A stretch of DNA of 64,000 bases from Geosiphon pyriformis. Its lineage: Eukaryota > Glomeromycota > Glomeromycetes > Archaeosporales > Geosiphonaceae. The notes below the pieces were generated by a model. It was not told where the DNA came from. It did not search any database and saw only the letters and a list, made by a program, of their open reading frames with translations. How positions within the stretch are numbered: position 1 is the first letter of the stretch; each line of letters starts with the position of its first letter. Of the stretch, positions 32,601 through 45,706 are shown in pieces. Location: positions 64,601 through 128,600 of the forward strand of contig JAAOMT010000181.1 in the NCBI GenBank assembly GCA_016748015.1, written 5' to 3'. Position numbers and translations under genes: made by a program.

Positions 32601-34361
32601 TGTTTCAATTAGGGCAATAAGATGGATGTTTGTAAGAACTCCCTTCCATTCATATGGTTTAGGGATCATCGAGACCCAAGCCTCCTTCCAAAAACTAGGC
32701 ACAGATTCAATAATCAAACAAATGTTCAAAAGCTCCAAAAGCATACCTATGACAGAGTTGTCACAGTGTTTCCAAAATTTGTTGGGAATACTGGAAAAAC
32801 CAGCAGCTTTGTCATTAAGCAGATCAGAAATTACACCAAACAATTCATCAAAAACAACTGGCTGCATCACACCTGAAAAAGCATCATCAAAGACATACTC
32901 CAGAGGCTGGTATTGACAAGACCATTTACTAGAGATATCAGAAACCATCTTGTGTCTCCTAGTCCACTTCTCCATAATTACATCTATCTTAGCCTTGACC
33001 AATTCAGGCTTCAGAATCAATTCATCACCAACAACTAGATAGTCCAATTCTATCTTATGAAATAGACACTTTAAAACACTCTTGATAGTGTGATCCTTAT
33101 CAGAAGTGAAGCTCTCCATACACTTATCAATGGCAAACCTAATACTTGACTCCCAAGTCCTCAAGAATTTGGTGAGTTTGGAGGCACAATAAGATTTCTA
33201 CACACCAAAAAGAGCAGTTCTAACACAATCAAAATCTGCACCAGAGTCCAAAAGAACCTGCACCACCAAGGCTTTGTCAGAGTCTAAAGAAGCCCAATAA
33301 CTTATCAAAGATGTAAACCTCACAGAGTTCTGGCCACAGAATGCTTTAACTATTCTCAAAACCAAAATTTCCAATCTGTGAAACCTAGAAGAGCCCTTGG
33401 TAAAGATGCTATCAAAGTCTTTGAACCATTTTTTCTTAAATGAATCATTAGCCAAAAAAACCATTACTTTACAAACAATATTCCACATAAAATCTAGATC
33501 AGAGAAAACCATAAAGGAAACAAACTCTTCAAAAAATATAGCAGCATTTGCTGCTGTTAACACTTTGAACTCACACTATTTAACATCATCAGCACTTTTG
33601 ATATCATATTTTTAATGATCCTTATTCACTTACTTGTGAATGGAATTTAGATGCATATTTAATAGTCTGCTCAAATCTACACACACAGAAACTGCTCTAT
33701 AATCAGAGTTAAAATAGTCACCAACATTGGCTACACCAACTATACTAACCAAGTTGTAAGAAATAAATATGTAATCAATAGTCTTAGAAACACCTTGGGA
33801 GTTAGCCCATATTGGCATTTTAGCAAACAAGCTTCCACTCAAAGAATTAACCAAGCTGAGGTTCAAGCATTTCTTGAAACTGGCACTCTTACGTAAACCA
33901 TCCTCATTGAAATTACCACCCAGCACAATGAAAGAGGATTCGTTCACAGTCCTGGCAATCAGTGAATTGATGTTACCAGCCTGAGAAAACCAAACATCCG
34001 AAGAAGCCCTGGCATACAGTCTTAAAATTGTAATAGAAAGTTTGTTATTAAAAAGTAATCTAATAGAGAGAAGCTGTCCAAGCACCTCAGAAACTTTACA
34101 AACATGTCTTGCCAGAAAGTTGTCTATGACAATTGCCACACCAAAACCCAAGTGACCAGAATTCAGACCAGAAGTAAAAACATGAATGCCATCAAATTTA
34201 TTGGTAATCCAAGGACAAACTCTGTCCTTTAACTTAGTCTCAGTGAAAATTGAAATCAAATTGTTCATATCTTTGTGCCAACAAATAATGTCATTCTGCT
34301 TAGCAGGATTGTTTATCCCTCTAACATTGCAAGTGGCAATCTTCCAAACTAGACTGGTTAT
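29681..34361 (-). pseudogene. L4 ORF2 (endonuclease-RT-RNase H), start mutated, stops and late frameshifts
   Basis: The expected ATG at 34361 reads ATA. The frame then holds for about 1010 codons with only some six stops (33630, three between 33630 and 33563, 33198, 32031) before the break near 31332. After that, frame changes are needed between about 31330 and 30600. Endonuclease: WKIATCNVRGINN, FTETKL, GGNFNEDG. RT: PHLIALIET-like block, and AFVNDTIWVGS, where the catalytic FVDD has become FVND by one G-to-A change. RNase H: ELQAIALALK and SDNQAALN. The C-terminal LLGIADAFGVRFGF block and stop lie at 29681. Confidence 0.82.
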
Positions 34362-36249
34362 TGAAACAGAAAGAGAGCTGAAAAATCTGCACCAGAACAC
34401 AGATGATCTAACTTTTTCAAAACTGAACCGATTAAAACCTCAAAAGCTACCATTTTTGATTCCAATTCACCCACTTTGGAGGTCAGAACCTTGAAAAAAC
34501 TAGAACTAGAATTATGAACAACGTCATTAACAGCTGAGAAAGAAGGAGTGGAAGTAGAAGCCAATGTTATATCATCCAAAGCCATATCCACATTCAAACA
34601 TAGTACCAAGAAGGCAGGAGTGGCTGAAAAAAGAACACTAGAAGGGATCACTGTTGGTACCAGTTTCATGCCACTTAACTTTTTCAATATACTGGACACT
34701 TGATCTGTCAAAAGCTCCAAAGAGCATTCCAAAGTGTTCAGACAATCATTCAAAGAAAAGTTGTTAGCTAAGATGAGAAAAGAATCATTGATTGAATCTA
34801 AGACACCAAAAAGGAGGGGACTAGAACTAGAACTATTACTAAAACAAAAACCACCAAAAAGACCAGCAAGTGAGACCACTTAAGCCCAAGATTTGCCACC
34901 AAAGGCAGCCAGCCGAGATATTGGAACATCTTTTTTTTCATACAACTTTGCCAATTGAAGATGACATCTATCAGATGCAACTCTTTTAAATATTCTTGAG
35001 GGCTCAGATGGGGATGCAACAGATGCATCACATTCCAGGGCAGAATGACCAAACTTCCCGTATTTTTTACACTGAACCAGATCCATCCTTGCTCAAGAAA
35101 GTTTAATACCACCAAAAATCAGCTCCATGTGAAAAGCAGATTCCAGATCATTGTCAAATTCAAAACTGACTACAGCACAATGAATTCTATTACCAGTTTT
35201 CAGAGATCTGTTTATAATGCAAGTTTTCTCACCAGCCCTATTCAGAAGAATTCTAAGATTATGTGCTATTGTTCTCACTGGCAAAGTAAACAGAAGCACT
35301 CTGAACTGATCCTTTGAAGCCCAAGTCTTATGATCTTCTACTGCTTTGGCTATGTACACAGAATCTTTACCAATCAGAAATGACCACTTAGAGACTAACA
35401 AATCAGCTTGGTCTAATTCAGCAAACTCCATCACAGCTTTTTGCCACATTCCAATTAGTTGAATTTTGATTGACTTAATTTTCCCAAATTCGGATACTGT
35501 GACAATGATCATATTTTTAGGTGTATTTATGGAAATTTCTTTAATCACCACAGCCCAATTTGACCTCATTCCTTGTCTCTTAAGATTACTGTTTATGTCA
35601 ATTTTTTTTTCTCTGACCAATGATACAGCCATTTCCATGCTTTTTTCAGAGATAAACATTGATCGGATGATCCTTTTAAATTTTGAGGGGGAGTGGCCCC
35701 CCCAAAACCATTGACTGTTGAAAAAATTTTTCTGATGAACTGAGTTTTTGCTGTAGCAGATTTGCTCTCTACTGCTGAAAGATTGATATTCAAAGCAAAT
35801 GATTTTCTAACAGAAACTTTCACAGAAGTTTTCATAATCTTAGGATTAATTCATTTCTTTTCCAAAGATATACTGAAGGAAAATGGGAGGAGTTTCACTT
35901 TTTTTTCTATTTCATAATTGGAAAAGCCAAGAGGAGACCCAAAAACCATGCTGGAATTCACTCTTTTTGCTTTAGGAATAGTAGCTGCTAAGCCTAAAAG
36001 TGACCCACTGTTGATACCTTTTATGACTGTATTGTTTTTACCACAACTCGATTCACTATTCATGTCTGAGTACATATCACCAGAACCAAGTTTGACAAGA
36101 GAAATGTCCCTTTCATCACCTGAATGTTTAACATTATCAAGAACCACTTTTTTCTTTTGGGAGAAAGATCCACCAGCAAGATCATAGAGAGTACCCTTAA
36201 GCACTTTCTTTTTAGACATATTACTGCTAAAAGCAGTCTTTAAATTCAT
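34358..36249 (-). pseudogene. L4 ORF1, one frameshift and several stops
   Basis: It starts at ATG 36249. The frame shifts once near 35700, in a run of seven C on the plus strand next to the INGFGGATPPSKF site, where L1 has a shorter run. After the shift the frame runs to TAA 34360-34358. Shared blocks: SFALNINLSAVESKSA, IKIQLIGMWQKAVMEF, WSFLIGKDSVYIAKA, and a CCHC knuckle in which the second Cys is replaced (CKKYGKFGHSALEC). Otherwise it is close to L1 ORF1. Confidence 0.8.
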
Positions 36250-36303
36250 GACAAAAGGGTTATTAGTTAAAAAAATATTGATATAAACTTAATGAAAAAA
36301 ACT

Positions 36304-36371
36304 AAAAAACTTCTTTTTCAGAAAATGCACTCTTTGAGGATTATTTGGAAATAAGAAAAAAAGAAGTTTTT
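36304..36371 (-). repeat. 5' terminal hairpin of L4
   Basis: AAAAACTTCTT at the sense 5' end pairs with AAGAAGTTTTT about 50 bases later; the loop contains CCTCAAAGAGTGCATTTTC, shared with L1. The stem is as in L2, L3 and L6 with extra T/A pairs. Confidence 0.7.
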
Positions 36372-37799
36372 AAGTATATCTAATATTAAGTCAAATACCA
36401 AAAATAATAATAATAATATTTTGTAATTTATAATTAAATAATTTAAATCTTAATATTTAAAATATTATTAATAATTAAAAATTTTTTATTAAACATAACT
36501 TTTTTTAAAGTATTAATTTTAACAATAGTAATATTTAAATTAATTTAAAAACCAATTATAACAATTGTATATTTTAATTAAAAAAAATTAAAAGATTAAA
36601 AAATAAAACAAATATAATTATAAATTTAAAAAACAAAATTATTAATTTTAAGAATAATATAGCCAAAAAAAATTATTTAATTTGGCTTTAAATATATTAT
36701 AAAAAATAATAGTTTTTTTAATTAATAAAAAAAATTCCAATATTGTTTTTTATTATTAAATTTAATTAATAAGTAAAAATAATTATAATTATATTAAAAA
36801 ATTTAAAATAAACAATAATATATTATTTAATATTAATAGATTTTAATATAAATCAAAAAATTTTACTAAAAACATTAAAAATAATATTAATATTAATAGT
36901 TAAAATACTTTTAAGTATATTTTATAAAACAATAATAACAAAAAAAATATAAAAACTTAGCAATCTTAAAAATAAAAAAATAAATAAAATCAAAAAAAAC
37001 TTAAAAAACAAATTTTACATAAAATAGCTTAATATTATTTTAAAAACAAACTTTAAATTAATAAAATTATAAATAGATTAAAAAAAATCTTAATATAAAA
37101 CAACTTAATTTTAAATAAAGCATTAAATATTAAAACAAAAACTATTTATTTAAAAAATTTTTAACAATTAATAATAATTTTCTAAATATTACTAAAAATA
37201 ATATTATTAAAAAACAAAAAAAAATATAGTTTTAGTATTTATTTAACTAAAATTAAATAATTTAATAAACTAATTAAATAAAATTATATGTAAAAATATA
37301 ACTTGTTTATTTTTAAAAGCAATAATAATTGGCTAAAAACTAATATATTAAACAATATAATTAATATAAATAATATAAAATTAATAAAAAAAACTAAAAC
37401 TATATTTTTATATAGTATTAAAATACTAAAAAAAAAATTCTTAATATTTTATTAAAAACTTAAAAATTTTTAAAATAAATAAAAATTATTTTAAATAAAT
37501 CTTTTTAAAAAAAAACTTTTAATTGAAAATAAAAAAATGCTTTAAAATTAACAAAAGACTAGTTTATTAATATTTTATTTAAAAAAGCATTTTTATTAAA
37601 TATTATTAAATAATTTTAATAATTATAAATACTTTAAAAATAGAAAAAAGTTTATTTTTTTTCAAAAATTTCAAATTTAATTTTTGAAATTTAAAAATAT
37701 ATATTAATTTTTTTAGTGTTTTATTAGTTTTATAATATTAATCTTAATATTAATTTTGGAAAAAAAATTTTTTTTTTTTTGTCCTAAATTTTCATAAAG
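36372..37799. other. Extremely AT-rich spacer
   Basis: About 1.4 kb of almost pure A/T with no recognisable coding remnant. It may be repeat DNA decayed beyond recognition; it passes without a visible step into L5. Confidence 0.5.
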
Positions 37800-37896
37800 A
37801 ATTAAAAAGTTTTTTGAAAAGAAGTTTTTTTATCATTCAGTATACTAAATCCAAACTATTTTTGCTTAATTATAAAACCATTGTTGGCTTTAGTAT

Positions 37897-39690
37897 TGCT
37901 GTTATGAAGAAGACTATTAAAATTTCAGTTCAACTAATGGTTTTAAATCTGTACTGTTAAGAAAGAAAAGAAAAAATGAGGTTTTAGAAAATAATATCAA
38001 GATTAAAAAAGTTTTTGCTAAGAGATTAAATAGTTGTTTTTGGAGTTTAGAAGTTGGTAATATTACTAAATTTGATAGTATAAACATAAAAAAGAAGTGT
38101 CTAATTAAGAAAACCAATTTTGGCTATAATAGTAAAGTCATTTTTAATGGCAAAAATGCTAATCAAACATTAAAGAGTTCACATATTAAAACCAAAAAAG
38201 CTCTGAGAAAACCATTAGAAAAAATAAATTTTTTAAGTAATGATAATAATAATAATTTTTTGTTAAATGTTCTGTTAACTCTTCTTTTTTCTTTGAAAAA
38301 TTTGGTCATTGTTCCTATTAAGAAGTTATTTACTTTAAATATTGAATTAAATAAAGTAACTGGAAAGTCTTCTTAAAAAAAGCTTGTAATGGTCAAAAAG
38401 TTGGTTTTAAAAGTCAATAGTTTTGAAGAAGCATTTACTTTTTCAAAATTTACTAGTATTATTAGAATAATGTTTACTTCCAAATCAAGTTTGATACAAG
38501 CTACTAAAAAGACTAAGAATGTAAAAATTTTGGTTAATGCTAATCTCAAAAAATTTACTAGGCATTCAGATTAGACTGTAATGGTAAAAAATACCAATTA
38601 GAACATTAGTTGAGACTGTATATATTGCACTATTTGAGTTTGGATTGATTAAGTCAATTAAAATGTAATTGGTAGGACTTTGACAAAAAGCCATAATAGA
38701 ATTTAACCAATCAAATCAGGCTGATTTGGTTGCAGCAAAATGGTTTATCTTAATTAAAAAAAATATTGTGTGTGTTGTTAAAACAGATTTAGACAAAATA
38801 ACATGGAATATAAAAGATTATTATAGAGTGCTTCTTTATATATTGCCAATAAAAACAAATATTTATAACATCTAAGACTTTATTGATTTTGTGAATGAGA
38901 AAACATGTATTATTAATTAATATCTAATTATATATATTTAGGTCAGATATGCAGTTATTTGTTTTAATTTAACTAAGTTATTAAATGCTATCATGAAAAC
39001 CATGTTGGTTTTAAGAGATGCCAATTTGTACTGGTCTTATTTTAGTTCAGCTAAGTATGTTAGATATGAAAAATTGGATTATATGTTATTGGACTGCTTT
39101 GTAAATAAAAAAACTTTTTTTGGTGATTTATTTCATAGAGTATTATCAAAGAAAAATAAAAGCAAACTGGTATTTATCTATGCTAAATGTTTAGTATTGG
39201 TTGCTTGTCCTGTTTTTTTTAGTGGTGTCTTTTGGGCCAAGATTATTAGTGAGTTTTTTTCTCTTTTCTTTTTGCATAAAATAGTTTGGTTGGTTTTGGT
39301 TTCTCTTCAAAGATGAAACCTATTCTGCTGTTGTTTGTGGAATTAAACAATAGGTTTGCTGCTTTTAAGTATAATCTTAACAGTCTTGTAGAGCAAGTTA
39401 ATAAGCTGACTAAGAGATTAGATGCACTTAGACTAATGGTTTCTTAGCTTAATTCTAAATGTCAACTGTTGGTAATCTCTTTATTACAGAATCAAGGGAT
39501 GGATATAGTAATGAGTAAGAGTTTAGATGTGGTCACTAGTAATAAAACTGTTGCAGAAGTGATAAGTTTTAATCTTTTAGTTATTTTGAAATTGAAAGAG
39601 ACTTTAAAGAATTTGTTAGATACAGTTATGAGTCTGTTGGCCAGAATAGACAATACTGATTTGAGTTTTGATGCTTGTTCCTTTTAATGA
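37897..39690 (+). pseudogene. L5 ORF1 relic
   Basis: The start ATGAAGAAGACTATTAAA aligns with MKKT of L2. Surviving fragments include KLVLKVNSFEEAFTFSKF (38394 on), VKILVNANLKKFTRHSD, the IKSIKM-like block near 38655, and LRDANLYWSYFSSAKY near 39010 in front of a lost CCHC knuckle. It is not coding. Confidence 0.7.
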
Positions 39691-42600
39691 CTGATTTTAT
39701 GTGAAAAGGGGCTATATGTAATATTAGGAGTATAAACAATTCTGTTAAACAAGCCAATATTGTTTATTAATACAAAAATATAAACAATTTAATTTTTATT
39801 ATTACTAAGACAAAATTAAAAGGAAAAATTTATCTATGAATTATGAACAAGTTTAATGGTATTTGATTGTTTACTTCTGGTTTGGAGTCTAGTTATTTGG
39901 GTTTTGATGTTATAATTATTATAAATATTAGCTTGGCAAAACATATGTGCAAGATTTTAGAAATTACTAGTAGGTTTTTGTCTATTAATCTGCTTTTTAG
40001 AAATAAATTATCCATTTCAATTTTGGGGCTGTATGTTGGTATTACTCTGACTGTGCATTTGTCTCAAGCTAGTAAAATTAACTTTTTAATTGTAAAAACT
40101 ATAAATGAGTTTTTTTTTGTTATCTTAAATAAGGATTTCAATAAAAATGGTTCTTGCAGATATGCTAATTTTAAGAAATATCTTGATTTAGGATTAGTTA
40201 ATTCTTTAGTCAAAAGCTCAATTGTAAAAACCTCAACATAAGAGAATTTTAAAAATATTATAAAAACAATTGATTATGTGTTTGTTTTTTTGAGCTTGGT
40301 TAATACAATAGTGAATTGTGATGTTGTGAACATTAGTAATTACTTTAACACTAATTATTAAGCCATTTCTGTTTTTGTAAATTTGGGCAGTTTATTAAAT
40401 ATGTGGTTAAATCTTGTGCACAAACAGATGAATAGAAATTATTAAAAGTTTAATGTTAAAGATAATAATAAAGTAAAATAGAACAATTTTAAAAATTTTA
40501 TGACATCTAATACAGTGATGTTTTTTGGTAAGTTTGTTATTTTTAAGAGGTTTTTGGATTTGGATGTTATGTAAAATATTGTTTACAAGGTGGTGTATTT
40601 GTTAGCTAATAAAATATTCAAGAAAAAGTGGTTTAAAAATTTTGATGGTGTTTTTACTAAAAACTTTTTCAAGTTCCATAAATTAGAAATTTTGGTCTTA
40701 AGGATTATTAGATTTTTGTATAAAAGTACAAATAATAAGTTTGTTTTTTTAATAGACTGCTGGATATTTTTGAACAATAACAAGACTTTTATTATTCAGG
40801 TTTTTTTAAATTCTGGTGTGAATTTTAATCACATAAAATCTGTTCTTTATAGTATAAAGAAATTATATTATGTCTGCAAACTTGCCAAATCATTAAGAAC
40901 CAAGAAAGTTTATATTAGATCTGCTATTGATAAAAGAATAGAAAGCTTCATGATTAATAAAGATTATACTATCAGAAGTGTTTTGAAGTATTCTTTCTGA
41001 AAAGTGGTATTAAATTATTTAGTAGCTGATAGTAAATTGTTTTTGGAGCCTATTAAAATTAAATTTAAGGTTAATGCTATTATAGAGGGTTGAACAAGGA
41101 AAAGAGTGATATTAAACTATGTTTCTAACCTGTGGCATTATTAATATCTGGCTTATGTTAATAATACTATTTTTTTCAATATTATAGATACTATTAATTA
41201 TGATAATATGATACATATAATTAAAAATCTTTTTAATGAGAAAGCTGTTGGTTAGTTAGGTATTACAAATAAGCTATGGAAGTATTGTAATGATTTTATA
41301 ATCAGTATGCTTCTGGATTTTTTGAATCTTTGTTTAATACATAAATTTGTATCTCAATCTTAAAAGAAAGCTTAGATGTTGATAATATCTAAATCTTATG
41401 AGTGAAAAGACATTTTGACCAGTACTAAACCAATTGCATTAATCAAAACTGCTTGTAAGATTCTTTCCAAAATACTTTTTAATAGAATTTTTTTGGCCTA
41501 TAGTGAGTTTGATGTTCTTTGTAAAGACAATTTTCTATGTTAAAAGACACTATTATCTAGTTTCTTATATTTGGTGTTGGTTTAATGGTTAAAAATGCTT
41601 TGAAAAAAAATCATGAACTTTAATTGATTTTGTAAGATATAAGAAAAACTTATAACTCTGTAGGTTGATATTATCTGAAAAATAGTTTGGTTTAAATTAA
41701 GATGTGTAAGCAATTTATTAGATTCTTTGGAAATATTTACAATAATAGAGTCAATTAGGTCATAACTGATTATGATTTAACTAATGAGTATTAAGTACAT
41801 AATAGACTGGACCAGAATAAGATTTTTTCTCCTATGTTTTAAAGTATTTTCTATGACTCTCTTTTGTGTGAAGTTAAAAGGCAAGAAAGTTTGTGTGATT
41901 ACTGAATTAATATTAGATTTGTTGTCAAAACTGGCAGATTAAAGAATTAGAGTAGACTGATCTTATTTCTAGCAGCTAGTACTTTTGTTGATGACACAAT
42001 TTAGATTGGGAATAGTTAAGTGACTATTCAATATATTTTAGATATTGCTAGTAATTTTTTTAAGATTAATAATATTTTAATCAATAATAAAAAACTGTCA
42101 CCATTTTTATCAACCAAAGAGTTCAGAATACTTTGCTATTAATAAGTGAGTTACCAATTTTTATTATACATAAAGAGAAGTTTCATCATTATCTTAGTAT
42201 TTTTTTGTTTTCTGAAAGCTTATTTAAACCTAGTTTGGTAAAGACCTACTTGAATATCAGGTTTTTTTCTAATAAGGTTTTAAAAAAAGCTATTTTAAAT
42301 AAACAGTTTCTTTATTTGGTCTTAGTAGTATTGCACTTTATTATTAGTTACAGAACCCAATTTAGTTTTATTTCTAAAAATGTGTGTAATAAATGAGATA
42401 CATTAATCAAAAGAGGTTTAAGAATAAAGGCTGGCTTATCTAGAAACTTTTCCAATGAAGCTCTATTATTTGTCTTTGTATAGACTAAAATTTTTTAAGC
42501 AGATGCAAATAAAAAGTAAATTAGCATTGATTCTGTGCTTTTCAAATGCTAGTGGTGTTCTCAATTAGTTGTTCAACCATAGGTCCTTAGATTTGCAAGT

Positions 42601-43985
42601 TTCAAGTTGGTTTCTAATACACTCTTTACAAACTTTTATTATATTAAGGATCAAGCCAGTTAACAACTTTTTGGCTAACATAGTAAAAAATTTTTTGGAT
42701 TGTGATATGTTTTTTAACAACATTTTTTTCTTTGCATTTTAATTCTCAAAGAGCACTTTAATGTTTATTATTTTGGAGGTTTTAGTGTTCTATAATGTTT
42801 TCAAGTCACTTAAAAGATTTGGTATTGCTTTTGTTAAACAATTATATAATAAGAAGGAATTGGTTTTTGACTGAAAAAGTTTTTATCATTAAAAAAAACT
42901 CAATCTTAAAGGCTAGTTTTTGTATGATTCAAATTGACATGTGAGTATTTGGTTAACTTTTCTTGTTATTTTAATGTATAGTCTATTATTATTAGCTTCC
43001 AGCTTTTGAATGTTTTTAGTTTTGGTGGTTTTTCTAGGATATAACAATGCTTTTTTAATGCTAATTTGAATATTGTCAATGTTTATACAAATGAATTGTT
43101 AAGAAACTTGTGTATAAATAAGATGAAATATAACACAGCTGGGTTTTTTGTTGAACTAAATTTGAGTATTAGTGCTAAAGTTGGTAGTTTAATTTTTTTT
43201 ATGATGGCTAAGTTATAGACTATTGCTTTGGCTTTAAAATGTGTTTTAGTTAATAGTAGTGTAGTTGTACATTTGGACAGTTAGGTTGCTCTGAATGCTT
43301 GTGCTACTAAATTAAAATTGGTTTTGCTGAATTTTCATAATTGGTATTGGATAGAAAGATATAGTGTAGTAAACTTTATTAAAAATAGAAAGCTTGATAT
43401 ATTTTGGTCTAAAGTTAAAGGTTATTTGAGTGTTTGGGTAATAAGCATGTTGATAAGTTGGCTGGTTTGGCTTTATATTCAAATTTCACAATTTCTGTTT
43501 TTGTTAAAAAGAGTTATATTAAAACTGATGGGGTAGTAGTATTAAAAAATATTTGTTATTTTATTCATGATGTTTTTATAGCTGTTTATTGAACTTACTG
43601 AGAGTTTGGGCTTGAGTTTAATATAATTGATACTAATATAATTGGTAATATAGATTGGAATCAAACTTTGTTGGTTTGATATTCTAATTTACATATGATA
43701 TTTGATTTTATGAGCAAATTTACTGCTGATTTGCACTCATATTTTATAAAAACTTGTACAATAGAACTTATTCCAGTGTACTGTGTTTTTATTGTAAGAA
43801 GATAGAACTTTTTGACCATTTGTTTATATGTGTAATAGACTCTGCTGTTTTTAAAACATTGCTTAATTCATATATAATTCAGTAAATAATTATTAAGCTA
43901 TTGAATTTTTTGTTAAACTAAAATGTTTTTTGGCTTATTTGTTTGTAATTACATTAAATTGGATGTATTTGTGCACGTTTTATAT
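39686..43985 (+). pseudogene. L5 ORF2 relic
   Basis: Fragments are collinear with L3 ORF2: endonuclease (VFTSGLESSYLGFDV-like near 39870; NKDFNKNG near 40130, from GGDFNEDG), the linker (AIDKRIESFMINKDYTIRSVL near 40925), RT pieces (AFVDDTI-like near 41985; LPIFIIHKEKFHHYLSIFL near 42145), RNase H pieces near 43080-43450, and a finger remnant near 43790. Nearly every Trp position is TGA or TAG. Confidence 0.72.
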
Positions 43986-44887
43986 ATTATTATATATATA
44001 TTATATTTTTTTATTTTTATTTATTACTTTATATTATTTATACTATTATTTAATAATTAATTAATATATTATAATATTATTATTTTTAATTTTTGTTGAT
44101 TTTTATTAAGTAATAGTAATTATTATTTTTTTGTTTTTTTTGTGATTTGTGGTTTTTATTTTTTTATTTTTTAATAAGTTTAAAAGTGTTTTTTTATGAG
44201 TTAATGTTTTTGAGTGTTTATTTTAGTTTTTTGCTAAAAAATCAAAAAGATTAATGCTAGTATAGATTAATTTTGACTATTAAATTAGACTTTTGGTAAA
44301 GTTTTTTGGTCTTGAAAATTGGTTAAGAAATAAATTAGGTATTTATGCTTGAATAAATAAAACTAGAAAAAAGGTAATTAAAAATAATAGTTTAAAACTG
44401 GTTCTTTATTTAAGTATTTATAAGTATTAGAAAGTTGTTTTTAATGTATTAAAAGTTATATAAACTGATTAAGTGTTTTTTTTTGTCTTTATTGTTAGTT
44501 TCAAATTTAAATTCAAGTTTAAAAACAAATTATGAATTAGCAAAGTATTTTTTTACAAAACTTAACAATATTGTTATCAAGTTTTTTAAAATAAGTAGTA
44601 TAAGTATTAATACTAATAACTTTTAAGTCTTTATTTGAGTAGTAAATTAAATTTTAAGAAAATTTTGCTTAATTTTAGTAATATTGTAATCTTCAAAAAA
44701 ATAATTATTAATTCAATTTTTAATATATTAAAAAAAAGTTTTTTTGAAAATTGTAATTCTATTTTAAATTTTAAATTATTGTTTATAATAAGTATATATT
44801 AACTGATAGTATTTTAGAGTTATTATGTTTGATGTAGTTGCTACTTTGATTTAATTGTTGTTGTATTATTTTTAAGAAAGCACCAAA
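43986..44887. other. AT-rich stretch with an unidentified decayed coding-like patch
   Basis: The first 220 bases are low-complexity A/T. From about 44220 to 44640 the plus strand carries residue-rich fragments such as GLENWLRNKLGIYA and NKTRKKVIKNNSLKLVL, separated by stops that would be Trp or Gln if C:G-to-T:A changes were undone. I cannot assign it to the LINE or gypsy proteins in this window. Confidence 0.35.
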
Positions 44888-45706
44888 TATTATTAAAAGT
44901 TTTTTTGCTTTTTTTTATTGTTACTAATATTGTTTTGCTAATAATTTTGCTGTTAATAGAAGTCAATAAATTTCTAATAAGCTAATTTTTCTTTCAAAAT
45001 ATTTTTTTTATATTTTGAACTGTGTATACTATTGGGTTTATAATAAAATAACCAATTTTATACCAATTACTTATATAGTTACTTTGTAATAAAAATTAAC
45101 TCTTTTACAAAAAAATTTTATTTGTAAACTTTTCAAAAATATGTGTAATTACTTTGCTGTAAAAATCAATTTTTTTATAAGAAATCTTAACTGTAGACTA
45201 CCTAATAATATAAAAAAAAATAAAAAATAAAATAAACTAAAAAAAAATAAAAAAAATATTTAAGAAAGTTATTTCAAATTCAGATCTAAAAGTTACTAAC
45301 AATTACTAAAATTAATAATTAATTAATTTTAAAATATTAGTATAAAATAACTAATTTTGAAACAAAAATATTTAGAAATTTATGTTTTTTTCAAAGTAAG
45401 TTTTATTGAAATTAATTTGTAAAGAAAATAGTAATTCTAATTTAAATATATTTTTTTAAAAAAAAAAGTTTTTTTTTTATACAACTTATTATAATACTAT
45501 TTTATGATTTAGCACTCTTTTTTTTCTAATATTTTAATGAATTAAAAATACATTTTGTCAAACTACAAGTTATTAATTAAATAATAATTTGAATAATTTA
45601 ATAAGATAATAAGTAATAAATTAAAATGATAATATATGCTAATTAATAATAAAAATTATAAGAATAATTTTATGTTAAATAATATTTTAAATTTTGGCTA
45701 ATAGCA
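44888..45706 (-). repeat. Decayed family A LTR
   Basis: It aligns along its length with the LTR at 62491-63506: the motif block around GTAATTACTTTGCTG-like sequence near 45150, the GTTACTTTGTAATAA block near 45080, and the PPT/LTR junction at 45701-45706, where the LTR start TGTTAC has become TGCTAT. It is heavily C-to-T and G-to-A mutated. Confidence 0.7.

Larger units (their letters stand above)
29602..36371 (-). mobile_element. L4: LINE, subfamily I, main part (3' end cut off by L3)
   Basis: A minus-strand element with 5' hairpin (36371-36304), ORF1, an ORF2 joined to it by a mutated ATGA, and a 3' UTR that breaks at 29602-29612 inside the L3 target-site duplication. The remaining 62 bases of its tail are at 22767-22828. 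ORF1 starts MDLKT/MNLKT as in L1, which makes L1 and L4 one subfamily. It meets L3 tail to tail. Confidence 0.85.
37800..43985 (+). mobile_element. L5: hypermutated LINE relic, subfamily II
   Basis: A plus-strand copy whose start (GAAAAGAAGTTTTT, then ATCATTCAGTATACTAAATCC) and domain order follow L3, but with most C replaced by T and most G by A. Trp and Gln codons are stops almost everywhere. The ORF1 end and ORF2 start keep TAATGACTGATTTTATG near 39686. The C-terminal finger region (near 43795, YCVFIVRR-like and FDHLFICV) is followed by only about 200 bases, so the last 400-500 bases of the element are missing or unrecognisable. Confidence 0.75.
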
